Shown here in pieces: positions 1 through 11,571 of a stretch of DNA of 64,000 nucleotides (its first letter is position 1; each line of letters starts with the position of its first letter). The translations under genes and the position numbers were made by a program. This DNA is from Orychophragmus violaceus (lineage: Eukaryota > Streptophyta > Magnoliopsida > Brassicales > Brassicaceae): positions 72,113,823 through 72,177,822 of the forward strand of contig CM058239.1 of NCBI GenBank assembly GCA_030180135.1, given 5' to 3'. The notes beneath the pieces are model-generated. The model worked only from the letters and a program-made list of their open reading frames with translations, made no database searches and was not told the DNA's origin.

Positions 1-267
1 TGTTTTTCGATAAAATTATGGGAGAAACCGTATATATTCTTGGAATAAGAATCTATAGAGATAGATTAGATAAGCTAATTGGATTGTGTCAAGATACTTA
101 TGGTGATAAGGCCTTGCACAGGTCCAATATGCAGGATTCCAAGAAGGGCTTCATGCAAATGACTCTTGGTATTACTCTTAGCAAGACGCAGTGTATTTCG
201 ACACACGCTGAGCAAGGGCGAATGAGGGTTAGGCTACTGCTAAAGGCATTAGATGTCTTAAGATGTG
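1..267 (+). pseudogene. Copia pol fragment (end of reverse transcriptase)
   Basis: The peptide from about base 18 (GETVYILGIRIYRD onward, through DSKKGF) matches the segment just after the YVDD motif in the intact Copia polyprotein at 16125-20102. A one-base frameshift lies near base 15, where related copies read Cys-Phe-Ser-Met-Lys-Asp-Met-Gly. After the residues matching the Glu-Arg-Met-Lys region the sequence jumps to the last codons of pol (near GGCATTAGA), so most of the RNase H domain is gone by an internal deletion of roughly 0.7 kb. It is non-functional. The assignment to Copia pol is firm. Confidence 0.85.
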
Positions 268-1093
268 ATCTTAATTTTAGTGGGAGTCATTGTTATTAAT
301 TTTAGTTATGATATGATGTTCGTGTAAACATAATTTGATTATGTTATTGAAATCTGACATCTGTATTATTTAATAATGGTTATTAAATAATAGTCCCAAA
401 GTAATTTATGACATTTTATAGGTCATCAAGTATGTGACTTGATCATGAAACCCTATATGTAATAAATGACATAAATTATGTTGGTCCCTGGTCGAGGTTG
501 TTAAAGTGAGACATTAACAACCGCGTGAGACTAGTATGTGAGGTGACTGATGACTAAGTTTCATGGAGTCATTAATAAGAGTATTAAAGTCAATCACATA
601 GATATGTGTTGGAGAACACAGGATCGGACATGACCCACTGATGAGAACTCTACGGGATAGTTATATAAGTGTCATGAGAGTTTTCATTACGACTATAGAG
701 TATAGTCCTTAGACCTGAGTTCATCATGTTTTCTTACATGTGAATTGGTCCGCTTTAACCTTGTCAAACGTCAGCCGTAACTGGTGACTATAAAGGCATT
801 GATTGGGCGTATCATGAAGCGTGTGAAGAGACAGGGATGGAACAAGATGGGATTTGTCCCTCCTATATAACAGGAGATAAATATCTCAGGGCCCATCGAA
901 GATTTGATACTGAGAAATGTGTGGCCACACTCAAACGAGGTGATTGTCAGTCATTTGACTTGTCAGTATAAATCGGAGTTCGATGAACATGATCTTGGCT
1001 CAATAAGGATGACATGGTTCTTGCCTTATGCTAGATCGAGATATAGTGACAAAGGGATTAAAGGAATAGATGATTCCAGTACAAGTGGGAGAT
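268..1093 (+). other. Copia D 3' untranslated region and PPT
   Basis: No coding potential. It aligns by eye with the 3' regions after pol in the other Copia copies (for example 20103-20949). A perfect 7-bp hairpin GACTATA-GAG-TATAGTC sits at 691-707 and is kept in all Copia copies here. The purine-rich run ACAAGTGGGAGA just before 1094 is the plus-strand primer (PPT) next to the 3' LTR. Confidence 0.75.
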
Positions 1094-1545
1094 TGTTGGG
1101 AATGTCCTGAAATCTATTGTACTTGCTCTAAGTGAAAGTCGTATAGTCGAGATGAGACAATCACATAACACTAGGTAGTCATAATGCTTTGCTAGAAGCC
1201 ACTTATGATCAATGAGTTGAGAACTCATTGCTAGTGTTATATGATCCTACAGGGTCACACACCTAAGCGAACTAGACGTTAAAGACGAGGTTGATCATTA
1301 ATGTAATGATCTAGTGAATGCATATTTGATATGCATTCGATATCAATATTCTGGGGCAGTGTCGATCGACACAAAGAGTGTGTCGATCGATGCAACTCGC
1401 GGATTACCAGATTAATTCGGTTTAATCGTTGGTTAATTCCGTTATGGTTTAAGTCGACATATATAAGATATATGGTCGACCTAAACTGTTTTTTAACCTA
1501 ATACACAGCCACCAGAACTTGAATAGAAACCTCTAAAGAGATTGG
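1094..1545 (+). repeat. Copia D 3' LTR, first part
   Basis: Starts TGTTGGGAATG directly after the PPT. It carries a TCGATCGA cassette at 1359-1395 and a TATA-like stretch (CATATATAAGA) near 1460. It breaks at 1545 in the five bases ATTGG that are repeated at 11339-11343 on the far side of the Athila element. The two parts together give about 680 bp, close to the 632-668 bp of sister LTRs. Confidence 0.85.
1359..1395. repeat. TCGATCGA cassette, Copia D LTR
   Basis: Two palindromic motifs: GTGTCGATCGACAC then TGTGTCGATCGATGCA, in the U3/R part of the LTR. Confidence 0.9.
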
Positions 1546-2734
1546 TGATAGGGTCAGGTTTTAATCCTATATCTAACTGCAAGTGCACAGTTCAGTGGTT
1601 GTAGTATATAGGTATCGAATCCACAGGGACTCTGGTATTCAATAGCTCAAGAACAGGAAATTAAACTAGGAAGAAAGCAATGTGATTGAATTAAAAGCAA
1701 TGCGAGAAAGTAAACAGAAAACAGAGATTGTTGGTTGTGAAAACAAGTTATTAAGAGCGCTAAGTCTAGGGCGTTCTCAGGAAATCAGACAAGCAGACAG
1801 TTCATTCAGCAAGGATCTAATTAAGCACAGTTCTAGAACTCAAAACACAGATATAGAATTAACCAAATTCCTTTGCGATAATTGTCTAAGTCTAAGTGCA
1901 GCAAACCAAACTTTCGTTTGCGAGAACTAACAGATTAAACTAGCATTAATTCCAAGTTTGATATGTTCACAATTATCCTAAACCAAACTTTCGTTTGCGA
2001 GAAGTTTAATTGCTCAACCTAATTAGTTCAGATTCCTAAACCACACTTCCGTGTCGTATTTAGCAACCTAAGATCTAGATTCTAATTGATCAGGTTAGAA
2101 CTAGCTTTAAGCACAATTAGATTGAAGAACAGATATAGTTATGAATCCTTAACTGAATTAAACAAGTCTAGCAAGTCATGAAATCCTATGTGAGAAACCC
2201 TAAACCTAACTAGGAATCTACTCAGAAATAGATAATGAAAACATAATCATATGAAGAATAAATTGCATAAAAGATAAAGAATTAAAGGGGTTCAAAATCT
2301 TCTCCAAATACAGATGAAGTAAAGGTTCAGATCAGCCCCAAAAGCTCTAAAAATCCTCTGCTCTTAATTATGAAAGCGTAAGTAATTAAAACACCAAAAA
2401 CTTAATTATAGGTCTAATCTCGCGCCAGGGACTTCTTTGTAAATATCAGGAACTTCTGGATCAGAGTGCAATATCTTGACTCTTCATAAACCGCCGAGTT
2501 TCGGCCCATCTCGCTGGTGCAACGATCGGTGCTAGTGTGCAACGATCGACACATTTCTCTGTTTCGGACAGTGAACTCTATCTCTCGGCCAAACACTCCA
2601 AAAATCTCCAAAAAGTGCCATAATCACCAAATTCCAAACCTGATTATACCTGTAAAAGACTCTAAAAGAACACAAAAAGACACTAAAACACACTTATATC
2701 ATGGTCTAAAACTAGTAAAAACCATGATATATCA
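1546..2734 (-). repeat. Athila 3' LTR
   Basis: Pairs with 10145-11338 over its whole length and has the same terminal TGATA...TATCA bases. It contains two TCGATCG-type motifs at 2517-2553 and a repeated short motif AACTTTCGTTTGCGAGAA (near 1908 and 1986). Confidence 0.95.
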
Positions 2735-4094
2735 ACTCCCCCACACTTAGCCTTTGCTTGCCCTCAAGCAAAACAGAGAACTAAAGCATGGTGAAGAGGT
2801 TTGAAAACTCTTCAGAAACTCATTTCATCCTAGAAGCTACAATACTCAGATTCCCCTTAGTAAACCACTGAAACAATCAATCACAGGATATCAAGACCAA
2901 CATGTACTTCCCCCACACTTAGCAACTGTCCTAAGTAAACTCCACAATCACATTCAAGCATTCAAATTCTCCTTACTGACTTCTGCAAGTATTTAAGTGC
3001 GGTCTCACCTAAGGAGTATCGATCAAAGGGCACATGGATTCTTACCTTATCAGCTCTAGACCACCATACTATCTTTCTCTAGTCCCTTTCTTCTCTTTTC
3101 CCTTCTTTAAAAACTGATTTTTCCCACTTTGGGTATCATTTTATTTTTTTATTAGTGTTCTTCCCGTTATGGGGTGTACTTTGGACACATTCCATGGATA
3201 GAACAGGAGATAATAGGGGTCTCTACCACTCCCGTGACCACTTCGGAGTTACTAACTCATCCTCAGTTTATTATCTTTTTTTTTTTTACTTTATAGAAGG
3301 GGAGAAGGGAACTAAATAGGATAGGTTGACAGGCTGTGTCAGAACTAACAAGGGAATCCGACACAAAGTATACCAAGCCCTTAGGTGAGAAATCTAAGTC
3401 AGTATTAAATTGAAGTCAGTAAAAGGATCCTCTGATACCTGAAGTGATGTGGGTGTTCCCAGTAGGTTGATCTGTGTCTGGGTTTTCTAATAGTCAGAGA
3501 TAGATCCTGCAACTTCATCCCAATGGTTACTTAAGTTCCTGCAAGTCTTGTAAATCTTCTCAGAAAATCATAGTTTCTTACTTAAACAATTTTGACTCAA
3601 TAAAACAATTTTTTTAAAAAAAATGGACTCTCTTAAGAAAACAGAAAGATAAACGTCAGTAGCACCTCCCCCACACTTAAGACACACTGTCCCCAGTAGT
3701 GTCAAGCGAAGGATCGGTAAAAAGAAAATAATAGATAAAAGATGAGATTATGTTTGTCGGGTTTACCTCTGTCGCTCAGGCATCGATCGTTGCACTAAGT
3801 GCATCGACCGTTACTTGGCGATTTTCGTGTATGGTCGATCGTTGCTCAGGACCGCAACGATCGCTGCAATGCGATTCCGATCGTGTTGTGACGATCGACA
3901 CAGAAGTGCGTCGATCGACGCACTGCGAATTTGTCCGAGACCTGCAATCATAAACTCACCAAAAACAAAAACAACCGTAAAATCCTAACAAAAACACCAA
4001 AAATTAAGTAGAAAAACACCAGTACCTAATGGTGGGTTGCCTCCCACCCAGCGCTTGTTTAAGGTCAATAGCTTGACCGGACGGACAAGATTTT
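2735..4094 (-). other. Athila 3' non-coding region with repeated PPT-like tracts
   Basis: No env-like or other convincing ORF. The PPT next to the 3' LTR reads, on the plus strand, CTCCCCCACACTTAG at 2736-2750. The same purine tract recurs at 2909-2922 and 3666-3679. Homopolymer runs occur near 3140-3155, 3280-3290 and 3605-3620. A dense cluster of TCGATCG cassettes lies at 3780-3921. The last bases before pol overlap a short conserved segment (CTCCCACCCAGCGCTTG) also found in the second Athila at about 22688. Confidence 0.8.
3780..3921. repeat. TCGATCGA cassettes, Athila 3' region
   Basis: About six motifs of the form GCATCGATCGTTGC, TGGTCGATCGTTGC, GCAACGATCGCTGC, GACGATCGACACA and GCGTCGATCGACGCACTGCG. 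Confidence 0.9.
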
Positions 4095-5465
4095 TCAGGC
4101 AGAGGGTGCATCATCCAGAGGCAGAATCTGACCTCTTGGAATCTCGGCCTTAGCCCAATAATGTTTTACCCTCTGTCCATTTACAGCGAACTCATTACCT
4201 TCCTTGCCGACTAGAACGACAGCCCCATATGGACGCACTTCTTTGATCGTGTAGGGACCGGACCATCTTGATTTCAGCTTACCTGGAAACGAATGCAAAG
4301 GAGAATTATATAAAAGTACCTGATCATTAGGCTCAAACCGTCTAGAAACAATCTTCTTGTCATGATAAGCCTTAGTCCTCTCCTTGTACAGCTTTGAGTT
4401 CTCATAGGCAAAATGTCTAATCTCATCCAACTCATTAAGCTGTATCAATCTCCTTTCCGCAGCTGATTTAAGGTCAAAGTTCATTTGCTTTACAGCCCAT
4501 GCTGCTTTGTGGTCAAGTTCCACTGGCAGATGACATGCTTTTCCATACAGCAGATGAAATGGAGTAGTCCCTAATGGCGTCTTAAATGCAGTCCTGTAGG
4601 CCCATAAAGCATCATCAAGCTTAGCTTCCCAATCTTTTCTTGTCTTCCCAACTGTCTTCTCTAAGATCTCCTTGATCTGTCTGTTAGAAACCTCGACTTG
4701 TCCACTAGTCTGAGGGTGATAAAGAGTAGCAACTCGGTGATGAACTCCATGCTTTCTTAGGAGCTTCTCGAAGACCTTATTAATAAAGTGAGATCCTCCA
4801 TCACTAATTACTATCCGAGGTACTCCAAATCTAGGGAATATGATGGACTTAAACAGCTTAATGACTACTGATGAATCATTGGTTGGACTAGCTATTGCTT
4901 CTACCCACTTAGACACATAATCTACAGCAACCATGATGAATTTATTCCCATAAGATGAGGGAAAAGGACCCATAAAGTCTATGCCCCAGCAATCAAAAAC
5001 CTCAACCTCAAGAATGAAATTCTGAGGCATCTCATGCTTCCTACTGATTTTCCCTCTCCTCTGACAGGCATCACAATGAGAAATGAAGGAGTGAGTATCT
5101 GCAAACATTGTAGGCCACCAGAAACCTGCTTGCAAAACCTTAGACACAGTCTTAAAAGTAGCAAAATGTCCTGCATAATCTGATCCATGGCAATGGAATA
5201 GGATATCTGGAACCTCTGATTCAGCAACACATCTTCTGTAAAGGCCATCTGAACAGTGCTTATAGAGGTAAGGTTCATCCCAATAGTATCGCCTGAGCTC
5301 TCTGAAGAACCTCTTCTTCTCATACCCTTTCAGATCATCTGGTTCAGTCTCTGCAGCCAGGTAGTTGGCTATATCTGCATACCATGGTCGATCAGTTGTT
5401 GTGACAGCATCAATCTCAAACTCGTAGCCTCCAATCTGAATAGTAAAAGTCTCTGGTTCTGTATC

Positions 5466-5572
5466 CGCATTGCAACGATCGTCGCAGAGGAGCGCATCGA
5501 TCGTTGCTGTCCCGATAGGTGCATCGATCGACGCCGAGATGGCATCGATCGATGCAATGCGATTAATCCGAC
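5466..5572. repeat. TCGATCGA cassettes inside Athila pol
   Basis: Four motifs in the coding frame between RNase H and integrase, giving Ser-Ile-Asp-Ala type repeats. Confidence 0.9.
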
Positions 5573-7239
5573 AGTTTTGCAGGTTTCTGTCCAATTCTGT
5601 GTGAAACATTGTCCCAACCATATTAACGTTCTCTTCAGGCAAATAGTCATTAATTGGCACGTCTTCCTCAACCAGCATCCTTGAAAGATGGTCAGCAACT
5701 CCATTTTCAACCCCTTTCTTATCCCTCACTTCAATGTCAAACTCCTGAAGCAACAGAATCCATCTCAACAATCTTGGCTTAGCATCTTTCTTCTGCATCA
5801 GATATTTCAGGGCTGAATGATCAGTGTGTACAATCACCTTTGAGCCAACAAGATAAGGGCGGAATTTCTCAAATGCAAAGACAACTGCCAACAACTCCTT
5901 CTCCGTAGTGGCATAGTTCCTTTGTGCATCATCCAGTGTCCTACTGGCATAATAGATAGCATGAAGCTTTCTATCCTTCTTCTGCCCAAGAACAGCTCCC
6001 ACAACATAATCACTTGCATCGCACATAACCTCAAAAGGCAGATCCCAATCCGGTAGCTGAACTATGGGAGCACTCACTAATGCCTGCTTGATATGTTCAA
6101 ATGCAGTTTGACAATCTGCAGTGAACTCAAATCTGGTATCCTTACACAGCAAAGCAGTTAGTGGCCTAGCGATCTTGCTGAAATCTTTGATGAACCGTCT
6201 ATAGAAGCCAGCATGTCCAAGAAAGCTTTTAATAGACTTAACAGAATCAGGCGCCTGAAGGTTGGTCATTACCTCAATCTTAGCGCGGTCCACCTCTATT
6301 CCTGCTTCAGACACTTTATGTCCAAGTACAATGCCATCTCTGACAATGAAATGACACTTCTCCCAATTAAGAACTAAGTGCTTTTCTTCACATCTTGTCA
6401 GAACCTTACACAGATTATCTAAGCATTCATTATAGGATGATCCATATACTGAGAAATCATCCATGAATACCTCCATAAAGTCCTCAATCATGTCTGTGAA
6501 TATGGACATCATGCATCTCTGGAAAGTGGCTGGTGCATTGCAGAGTCCAAAAGGCATCCTACGGTAAGCAAATGTGCCATATGGACAAGTGAAAGTGGTC
6601 TTTCCCTGATCCTCTGGATGGATGGGAATCTGAAAGAAACCCGAGTATCCATCGAGGAAGCAATAGTAAGGATGATTGGCTAACCTCTCAAGCATCTGAT
6701 CAATAAAAGGCAAGGGAAAATGATCCTTCCTGGTAGCAACATTCAGTTTCCTGTAATCTATACACATCCTGTGTCCTGTCACAGTCCTAGTAGGTATCAG
6801 CTCGTTCTTCTCATTCTTCACAACTGTAACTCCACCCTTCTTAGGTACTACATGGACTGGACTCACCCAATCACTGTCAGAGATAGGATAGATAATCCCA
6901 GCATCAAGGAGTTTCATAATCTCCTTTTTAACCACTTACTGCAGATTAGGATTAAGTCTTCTCTGATGCTCGATAGATGTCTTGGATTCATCCTCAAGAT
7001 GTATCCGATGCATGCACAGCTCCGGTGAGATACCTGAAATATCAGCCAGAGAATAGCCAAGAGCCTTGCGATGCTTGCGCAGCTTGCTTTGCAGTAAAGT
7101 GAGCTCTGCGTTGTTCAGACTAGCATTAACAATCACTGGATAAGTTGAATTGGGTCCAAGAAATGCGTACCTTAGCCCGGATGGAAGTTGTTTCAGTTCT
7201 ATTTTCGGAGCTTTTTCCTCTGCCCAGTCTCTGTCGACT

Positions 7240-7286
7240 TGCAACGATCGATGCTTAGGTAGTGTCGATCGTTGCAATGTCGCGTC
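7240..7286. repeat. TCGATCG cassettes in Athila pol, protease side
   Basis: GCAACGATCGATGC and GTGTCGATCGTTGCAATGTCGC, in frame. Confidence 0.9.
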
Positions 7287-8195
7287 AGACACTTCTACCT
7301 GCATTGCAACCTCAACAGAATCCATCATCCTCGTATAGCACATTGCTGGTTCGTCCTGCAGGTACTCCAACTCCAATATAGAGCTCAGTAAAGCCCTTTC
7401 TAGTGGGTCTTCAGCATGTGATTGGTAAAAGTACTCGGCAGCCAAATCACCCAATGTGTCCACATAGAAGGTCTGCCCGTCGATGGTTGGTCTCTTTACC
7501 AGCTTGTTCATATCAAAACTCATCTTCAGATTCCCCACATTCAGAACTATTTTACCTCCCTGACAGTCAATCATTGCACCAGCTGTTGCTAAGAAAGACC
7601 TGCCCAGAATCAATGGGTCTTTTGGCTCTTGCCCATATTGTAGGACCACAAAATCAGTAGGTATCACACATTTTCCAACCATTATTGGCACATCCTCTAA
7701 TACTCCTTCGGGAATCCTGATTGATCTATCTGCCAGAACCAGTGATATCCTAGTGGGTATAAAGTCTGTCATCCCGAGCCTTTTAGCAACTGATACGGGC
7801 ATAAGATTCACACTGGAACCAAGATCACATAGAGACCTTTCGAACCTCTCTTTGTAGATAGCACAATCTAACACAAAGCTTCCTGGATCCTTTAACTTCT
7901 CGGGAATCCTGCCTTGAACCACTGCACTGCACACCTCATTGAGCATCATTATACTTTCCTCATCAGACCATTTCCCAGCAATCATATCCTTAAGGCATCT
8001 TTTCATCATAGGAGAAGTTTCCATGGAGTCCAACAAAGGTACTTCAACTTTCACCTTTTTATGAACTCCTTCCACTTTGCATACTGCCTATCATTCTTAG
8101 CCTTTCTGGGATTCTTGGGATAAGGTACCTTAGGCTTGTATACCCTTTGGTCGGCTGTTTCGGTTTCTCTGGTTTCGAACTCTCTGCAGTCACCT

Positions 8196-8312
8196 TGTGT
8201 CGATCGTTACTCCTATCGCATCAATCGATGCTAGGCGACTGTGTTACGACTTCCGGTTCCCTGATTTCACTCTGCATCGATCGTTGCTTAGATGCATCGA
8301 TCGACGCATTGC
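8196..8312. repeat. TCGATCGA cassettes at the Athila gag end
   Basis: Two pairs, one member decayed at a CpG (GCATCAATCGATGC). The last pair ends GCATCGATCGACGCATTGCG. Confidence 0.9.
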
Positions 8313-9902
8313 GAATCTCATCTTCCAGCTCTTCAATTTCCTCGAGTTCTTCAACACTTAACTGCTTTTTCTGGCCAGATGACAGCTCCTTACCACTTCT
8401 CAACGTCACTGCATTGCATTGGTACTTGGGATTGACATCAGTCCGTCCTGGGAGATATCCATCTTCCCTTTGAGCATATCCAGCAGTTCTTGCAACTCTA
8501 GCATCAAGCTCCTTCATGTGTGTGCTCAGATATTCAAACTTCCCGTTCAGCTCCCTATAGATTGTTTCCATCTTCTCGTTGACATCTGCTGCATTCTTAG
8601 TCTGACTCTCCATCATCTGTTTCAGCATCGTCTCCACTCTACTCTCAGATCCATTGGTTCTCTGAGTACCTTGTCCAAAGGTCTTTTGAAAACCACTTTT
8701 CTGTCCTCCATTGAAGAATCTGTTTCCCTGTTGATTACCAAATCTATTACCTTGGAATCCAGAACCTCCTATGTAATTCACATCTTCCTCCTGAGTGTCC
8801 TCCTCAGTTTGAATTACCTCTACATCTTGGGCAAAGTGGACATCTTTCTTACCTGCTAGGAGATTGCAAACTGTGTCCAGCCTAGATCCAATATCAGCTA
8901 TGTCAGAATTCTCTACACTTCCACCAGATTTCTTCCTCCTCTCATCCATAGTCTTGCAACTGTTGCTGCCTATTAGGTTCTCAATCAACTGCTTAGCTTG
9001 TGTAGGAGTCATGGTGTTGAAGTTAGCATTACTGGAGTTGTCCAGTGCAGACTGATATGGAAGAACTATGCCTCTGAAGAAGATACCAATCAACTGAACC
9101 TCAGTGAATCCATGGTGTGGGCAGTCACGCTGATACTGCTTAAATCTTATCCAGGCAGTCTTTAAAGGCTCCACAGCTCCTTGGGAAAAGGTGAGTATGT
9201 CCTGTCTGGACTGGTCTGAGCGTGCATCATCATAGAAGTGACGCAGGAACTCACTCTTCAGGGCTGCCCAAGTAGTATACTGAGCAGGTGCCAGCTGCTT
9301 TAGCCATGCACTAGCGTCTCCAGCAAGACTGTGCGGAAAGAGCTTAAGGAACAGATAGTCCGGGCAGACTCCATCATACTTCATGCCAGTTACTATGTCC
9401 TCAAACGAATCAATGTGATCCATAGGCTGCTCCGTTGGGTAACCATGAAATGCATTCTGTCTCATCAGCGAGTAGTAGATGGTTTTGATCTCAAAATCAT
9501 TTCTTTCAAAAGCAGGAAGCACTAAAGCTTACCGGTTTGCATGAAACTCATCCGGTCTGTTGTAGTCAGCTAAAGTCCTCTCACGTACAACCATCTCTCT
9601 ACCTTGGGTCCTTGACCCTGGTTCTGCTCCTGTTGCTGTTGCTCAGGAGGATCAGGGATGACATTCCCTTCAGCATCAACCCTTTGAAAAGCAACATTGT
9701 ATGGGTTATTATCTCGGTCCCTCAGAGTACCTTGAGCATCGCGTTCTAGAATCAAACGTTCTCGCACCATCCTTTCTCTTCTTTCTCTTCTGTTGGTTCT
9801 CTCTAGACGTCCAAGTTCTTCAAGTCCGAGATTAACTAAGCTCGAGTTTGGATTACTTCTAGTTTTCTGCGTCTGCATAAACTGTCTGTAATCGTCCAGC
9901 AA
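8221..9902 (-). pseudogene. gag: Athila gag (frameshifted)
   Basis: Structural protein of the virus-like particle. The N-terminal piece (9902-9570) is arginine and glutamate rich. The capsid-like core follows (9522-8221) with a typical plant retrotransposon Gag region (about residues 20-150 of that piece) and a glycine/asparagine/glutamine-rich segment near GNRFGNQQGNRF. The two pieces are separated by a frameshift and a TAA near 9531; the downstream piece starts at a GTG only because the frame is broken. The C terminus ends in peptide repeats such as ASIDASKQRSM from TCGATCGA cassettes. The terminal TGA lies inside a cassette in which one CpG has become TpG. Confidence 0.88.
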
Positions 9903-9989
9903 CGATCGATGCTATCATTGCAACGATCGGTTCAATCTCAGAATCGCCTAGTGACGATCGGTGCAAGGGTGCAACGATCGACGCAGTGC
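9901..9989. repeat. TCGATCGA cassettes, Athila leader
   Basis: Four motifs, the last followed by CAGTGCG as in other clusters. Confidence 0.9.
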
Positions 9990-10144
9990 GAAATTGGTAC
10001 CTGCGACAGAGAGAAAAACAGACAAAAATCAGTAACTAAAAAAAAACAAAAACAAAAACGAAAAGAAAACGAAAAATCCTAGTAAAACCCTAGGTTCTAA
10101 GCTATCGAAGACTCTAAGAGTCCCCGGCAACGGCGCCAAAAACT
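9903..10144 (-). promoter_or_regulatory. Athila leader with tRNA-Asp primer binding site
   Basis: The PBS is at 10121-10138, minus strand TGGCGCCGTTGCCGGGGA, complementary to the 3' end of tRNA-Asp. Six bases separate it from the 5' LTR. The leader between PBS and gag holds four TCGATCG-type motifs (9901-9989). Confidence 0.9.
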
Positions 10145-11338
10145 TGATAGGGTCAGGTTTTAATCCTATATCTAATTGCAAGTGCACAGTTCAGTGGTTG
10201 TAGTATATAGGTATCGAATCCACAGGGACTCTGGTATTCAATAGCTCAAGAACAGGAAATTAAACTAGGAAGAAAGCAATGTGATTGAATTAAAAGCAAT
10301 GCGAGAAAGTAAACAGAAAGCAGAGATTGTTGGTTGTGAAAACAAGTTATTAAGAGCGCTAAGTCAAGGGCGTTCTCAGGAAATCAGACAAGCAGACAGT
10401 TCATTCAGCAAGGATCTAATTAAGCACAGTTCTAGAACTCAAAACACAGATATAGAATTAACCAAATTCCTTTGCGATAATTCTCTAAGTCTAAGTGCAG
10501 CAAACCAAACTTTCGTTTGCGAGAACTAACAGATTAAACAAGCATTAATTCCAAGTTTGATATGTTCACAATTATCCTAAAACAAACTTTCGTTTGCGAG
10601 AAGTTTAATTGCTCAACCTAATTAGTTCAGATTCCTAAACCACACTTCCGTGTCGTATTTAGCAACCTAAGATCTAGATTCTAATTGATCAGGTTAGAAC
10701 TAGCTTTAAGCACAATTAAATTGAAGAACAGATATAGTTATGAATCCTTAACTGAATTAAACAAGTCTAGCAAGTCATGAAATCCTATGTGAGAAACCCT
10801 AAACCAAACTAGGAATCTACTCAGACATAGATAATGAAAACATAATCATATGAAGAATAAATTGCATAAAAGATAAAGAATTAAAGGGGTTCAAAATCTT
10901 CTCCAAATACAGATGAAGTAAAGGTTCAGATCAGCCCCAAAAGCTCTAAAAATCCTCTGATCTTAATTATGAAAGCGTAAGTAATTAAAACACCAAAAAC
11001 TTAATTATATAGGTCTAATCTCGGCCAGGGGCTTCTTTGTAAATATCAGGAAATTCTGGATCAGAGTGCAATATCTTGACTCTTCATAAACCGCCGAGTT
11101 TCGGCCCATCTCGCTGGTGCAACGATCGGTGCTAGTGTGCAACGATCGACACATTTCTCTGTTTCGGACAGTGAACTCTATCTCTCGGCCAAACACTCCA
11201 AAAATCTCCAAAAAGTGCCATAATCACCAAATATGCTCCAAACCTGATTATACCTGTAAAAGACTCTAAAAGAACACAAAAAGACACTAAAACACACTTA
11301 TATCATGGTCTAAAACTAGTAAAAACCATGATATATCA
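10145..11338 (-). repeat. Athila 5' LTR
   Basis: 1194 bp, begins TGATAGGG and ends TATCA on the plus strand, followed by the target duplication ATTGG. Same cassette pair as the other LTR, at 11118-11151. Confidence 0.95.
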
Positions 11339-11571
11339 ATTGGATCTCTATAGGCACTAGCATCCCTCCTGTTCAGTTCGTGTGCGTGTGGATACCAGTA
11401 GAGGCGCAGCATTTGAGGCGCTCTAGATCTCGATTATCTGCAAATCTTCCGCTGCAAATCACTAGGTAAATCTGAGATCCCATAGATTCAATTATATGAA
11501 CCTTAGATCCTAGGCTTGGAATTCAGACCAGGATTGCCTAATTGGATTAGGATCTGCTAGAAATTCCTTCA
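11339..11571 (+). repeat. Copia D 3' LTR, second part
   Basis: Continues the LTR broken at 1545. It has the U5-type features of sister LTRs in order: a GTGTGCGTGTGG segment, CCGCTGC, a donor-like AG-GTAAATCTGAG, and the terminal ATTCCTTCA at 11571. The first five bases are the Athila target duplication. Confidence 0.88.

Larger units (their letters stand above)
1..1545 (+). mobile_element. Copia D remnant (3' part), interrupted by Athila
   Basis: Decayed Ty1/Copia element entering from the left edge. It runs from a reverse transcriptase fragment through a 3' untranslated region and polypurine tract into a 3' LTR that starts with TGTTGGGAATG at 1094. The LTR stops at 1545 where an Athila element is inserted, and resumes at 11344-11571. 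The 5' half lies outside the window, so its own target duplication cannot be checked. Order and orientation match the better preserved Copia copies at 13838-21581 and 41740-49200. Confidence 0.85.
4095..8075 (-). pseudogene. pol: Athila pol: protease, RT, RNase H, integrase (broken)
   Basis: Encodes the enzymes that copy and insert the element. The first part (8075-6939) has the Athila protease, with CDLGSSVNLMP standing for the retroviral-type active site. A single in-frame TAA at 6936-6938 separates it from a 946-codon stretch in the same frame. Counting there, RT has D95 and FMDD at 157-160; RNase H has D306, D372 and D415; integrase has an HHCC zinc finger (H583, H590, C621, C624) and D653, D712, E748. 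A serine-isoleucine-aspartate rich insert at residues 460-490, encoded by TCGATCGA cassettes, sits between RNase H and integrase. Upstream, the link to gag (8076-8220) is also frameshifted. The long open stretch suggests recent loss of function. Confidence 0.93.
1546..11338 (-). mobile_element. Athila-lineage Ty3/Gypsy retrotransposon
   Basis: Full-length 9.8 kb element on the minus strand, flanked by a perfect 5-bp target duplication ATTGG (1541-1545 and 11339-11343). LTRs of 1189 and 1194 bp begin TGATA and end TATCA. The PBS (10121-10138) matches the 3' end of tRNA-Asp, as is usual for Athila. Order on the minus strand is LTR, PBS, gag, protease-RT-RNase H-integrase, a 1.3 kb non-coding 3' region, PPT, LTR. 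By eye the LTRs differ at roughly a dozen to fifteen bases plus a few small indels, so insertion is recent. Gag and pol carry several disabling changes. No env-like ORF is present. Confidence 0.95.

Noticed and set aside
1682..1930. 82-codon ORF in the Athila LTR, repeated at 10281-10529
   Set aside because: Lies inside both LTRs, with no homology or codon pattern; chance ORF in a non-coding repeat.
5256..5684. Plus-strand ORF opposite Athila pol
   Set aside because: Shadow of the minus-strand polyprotein; its composition mirrors the cassette repeats.
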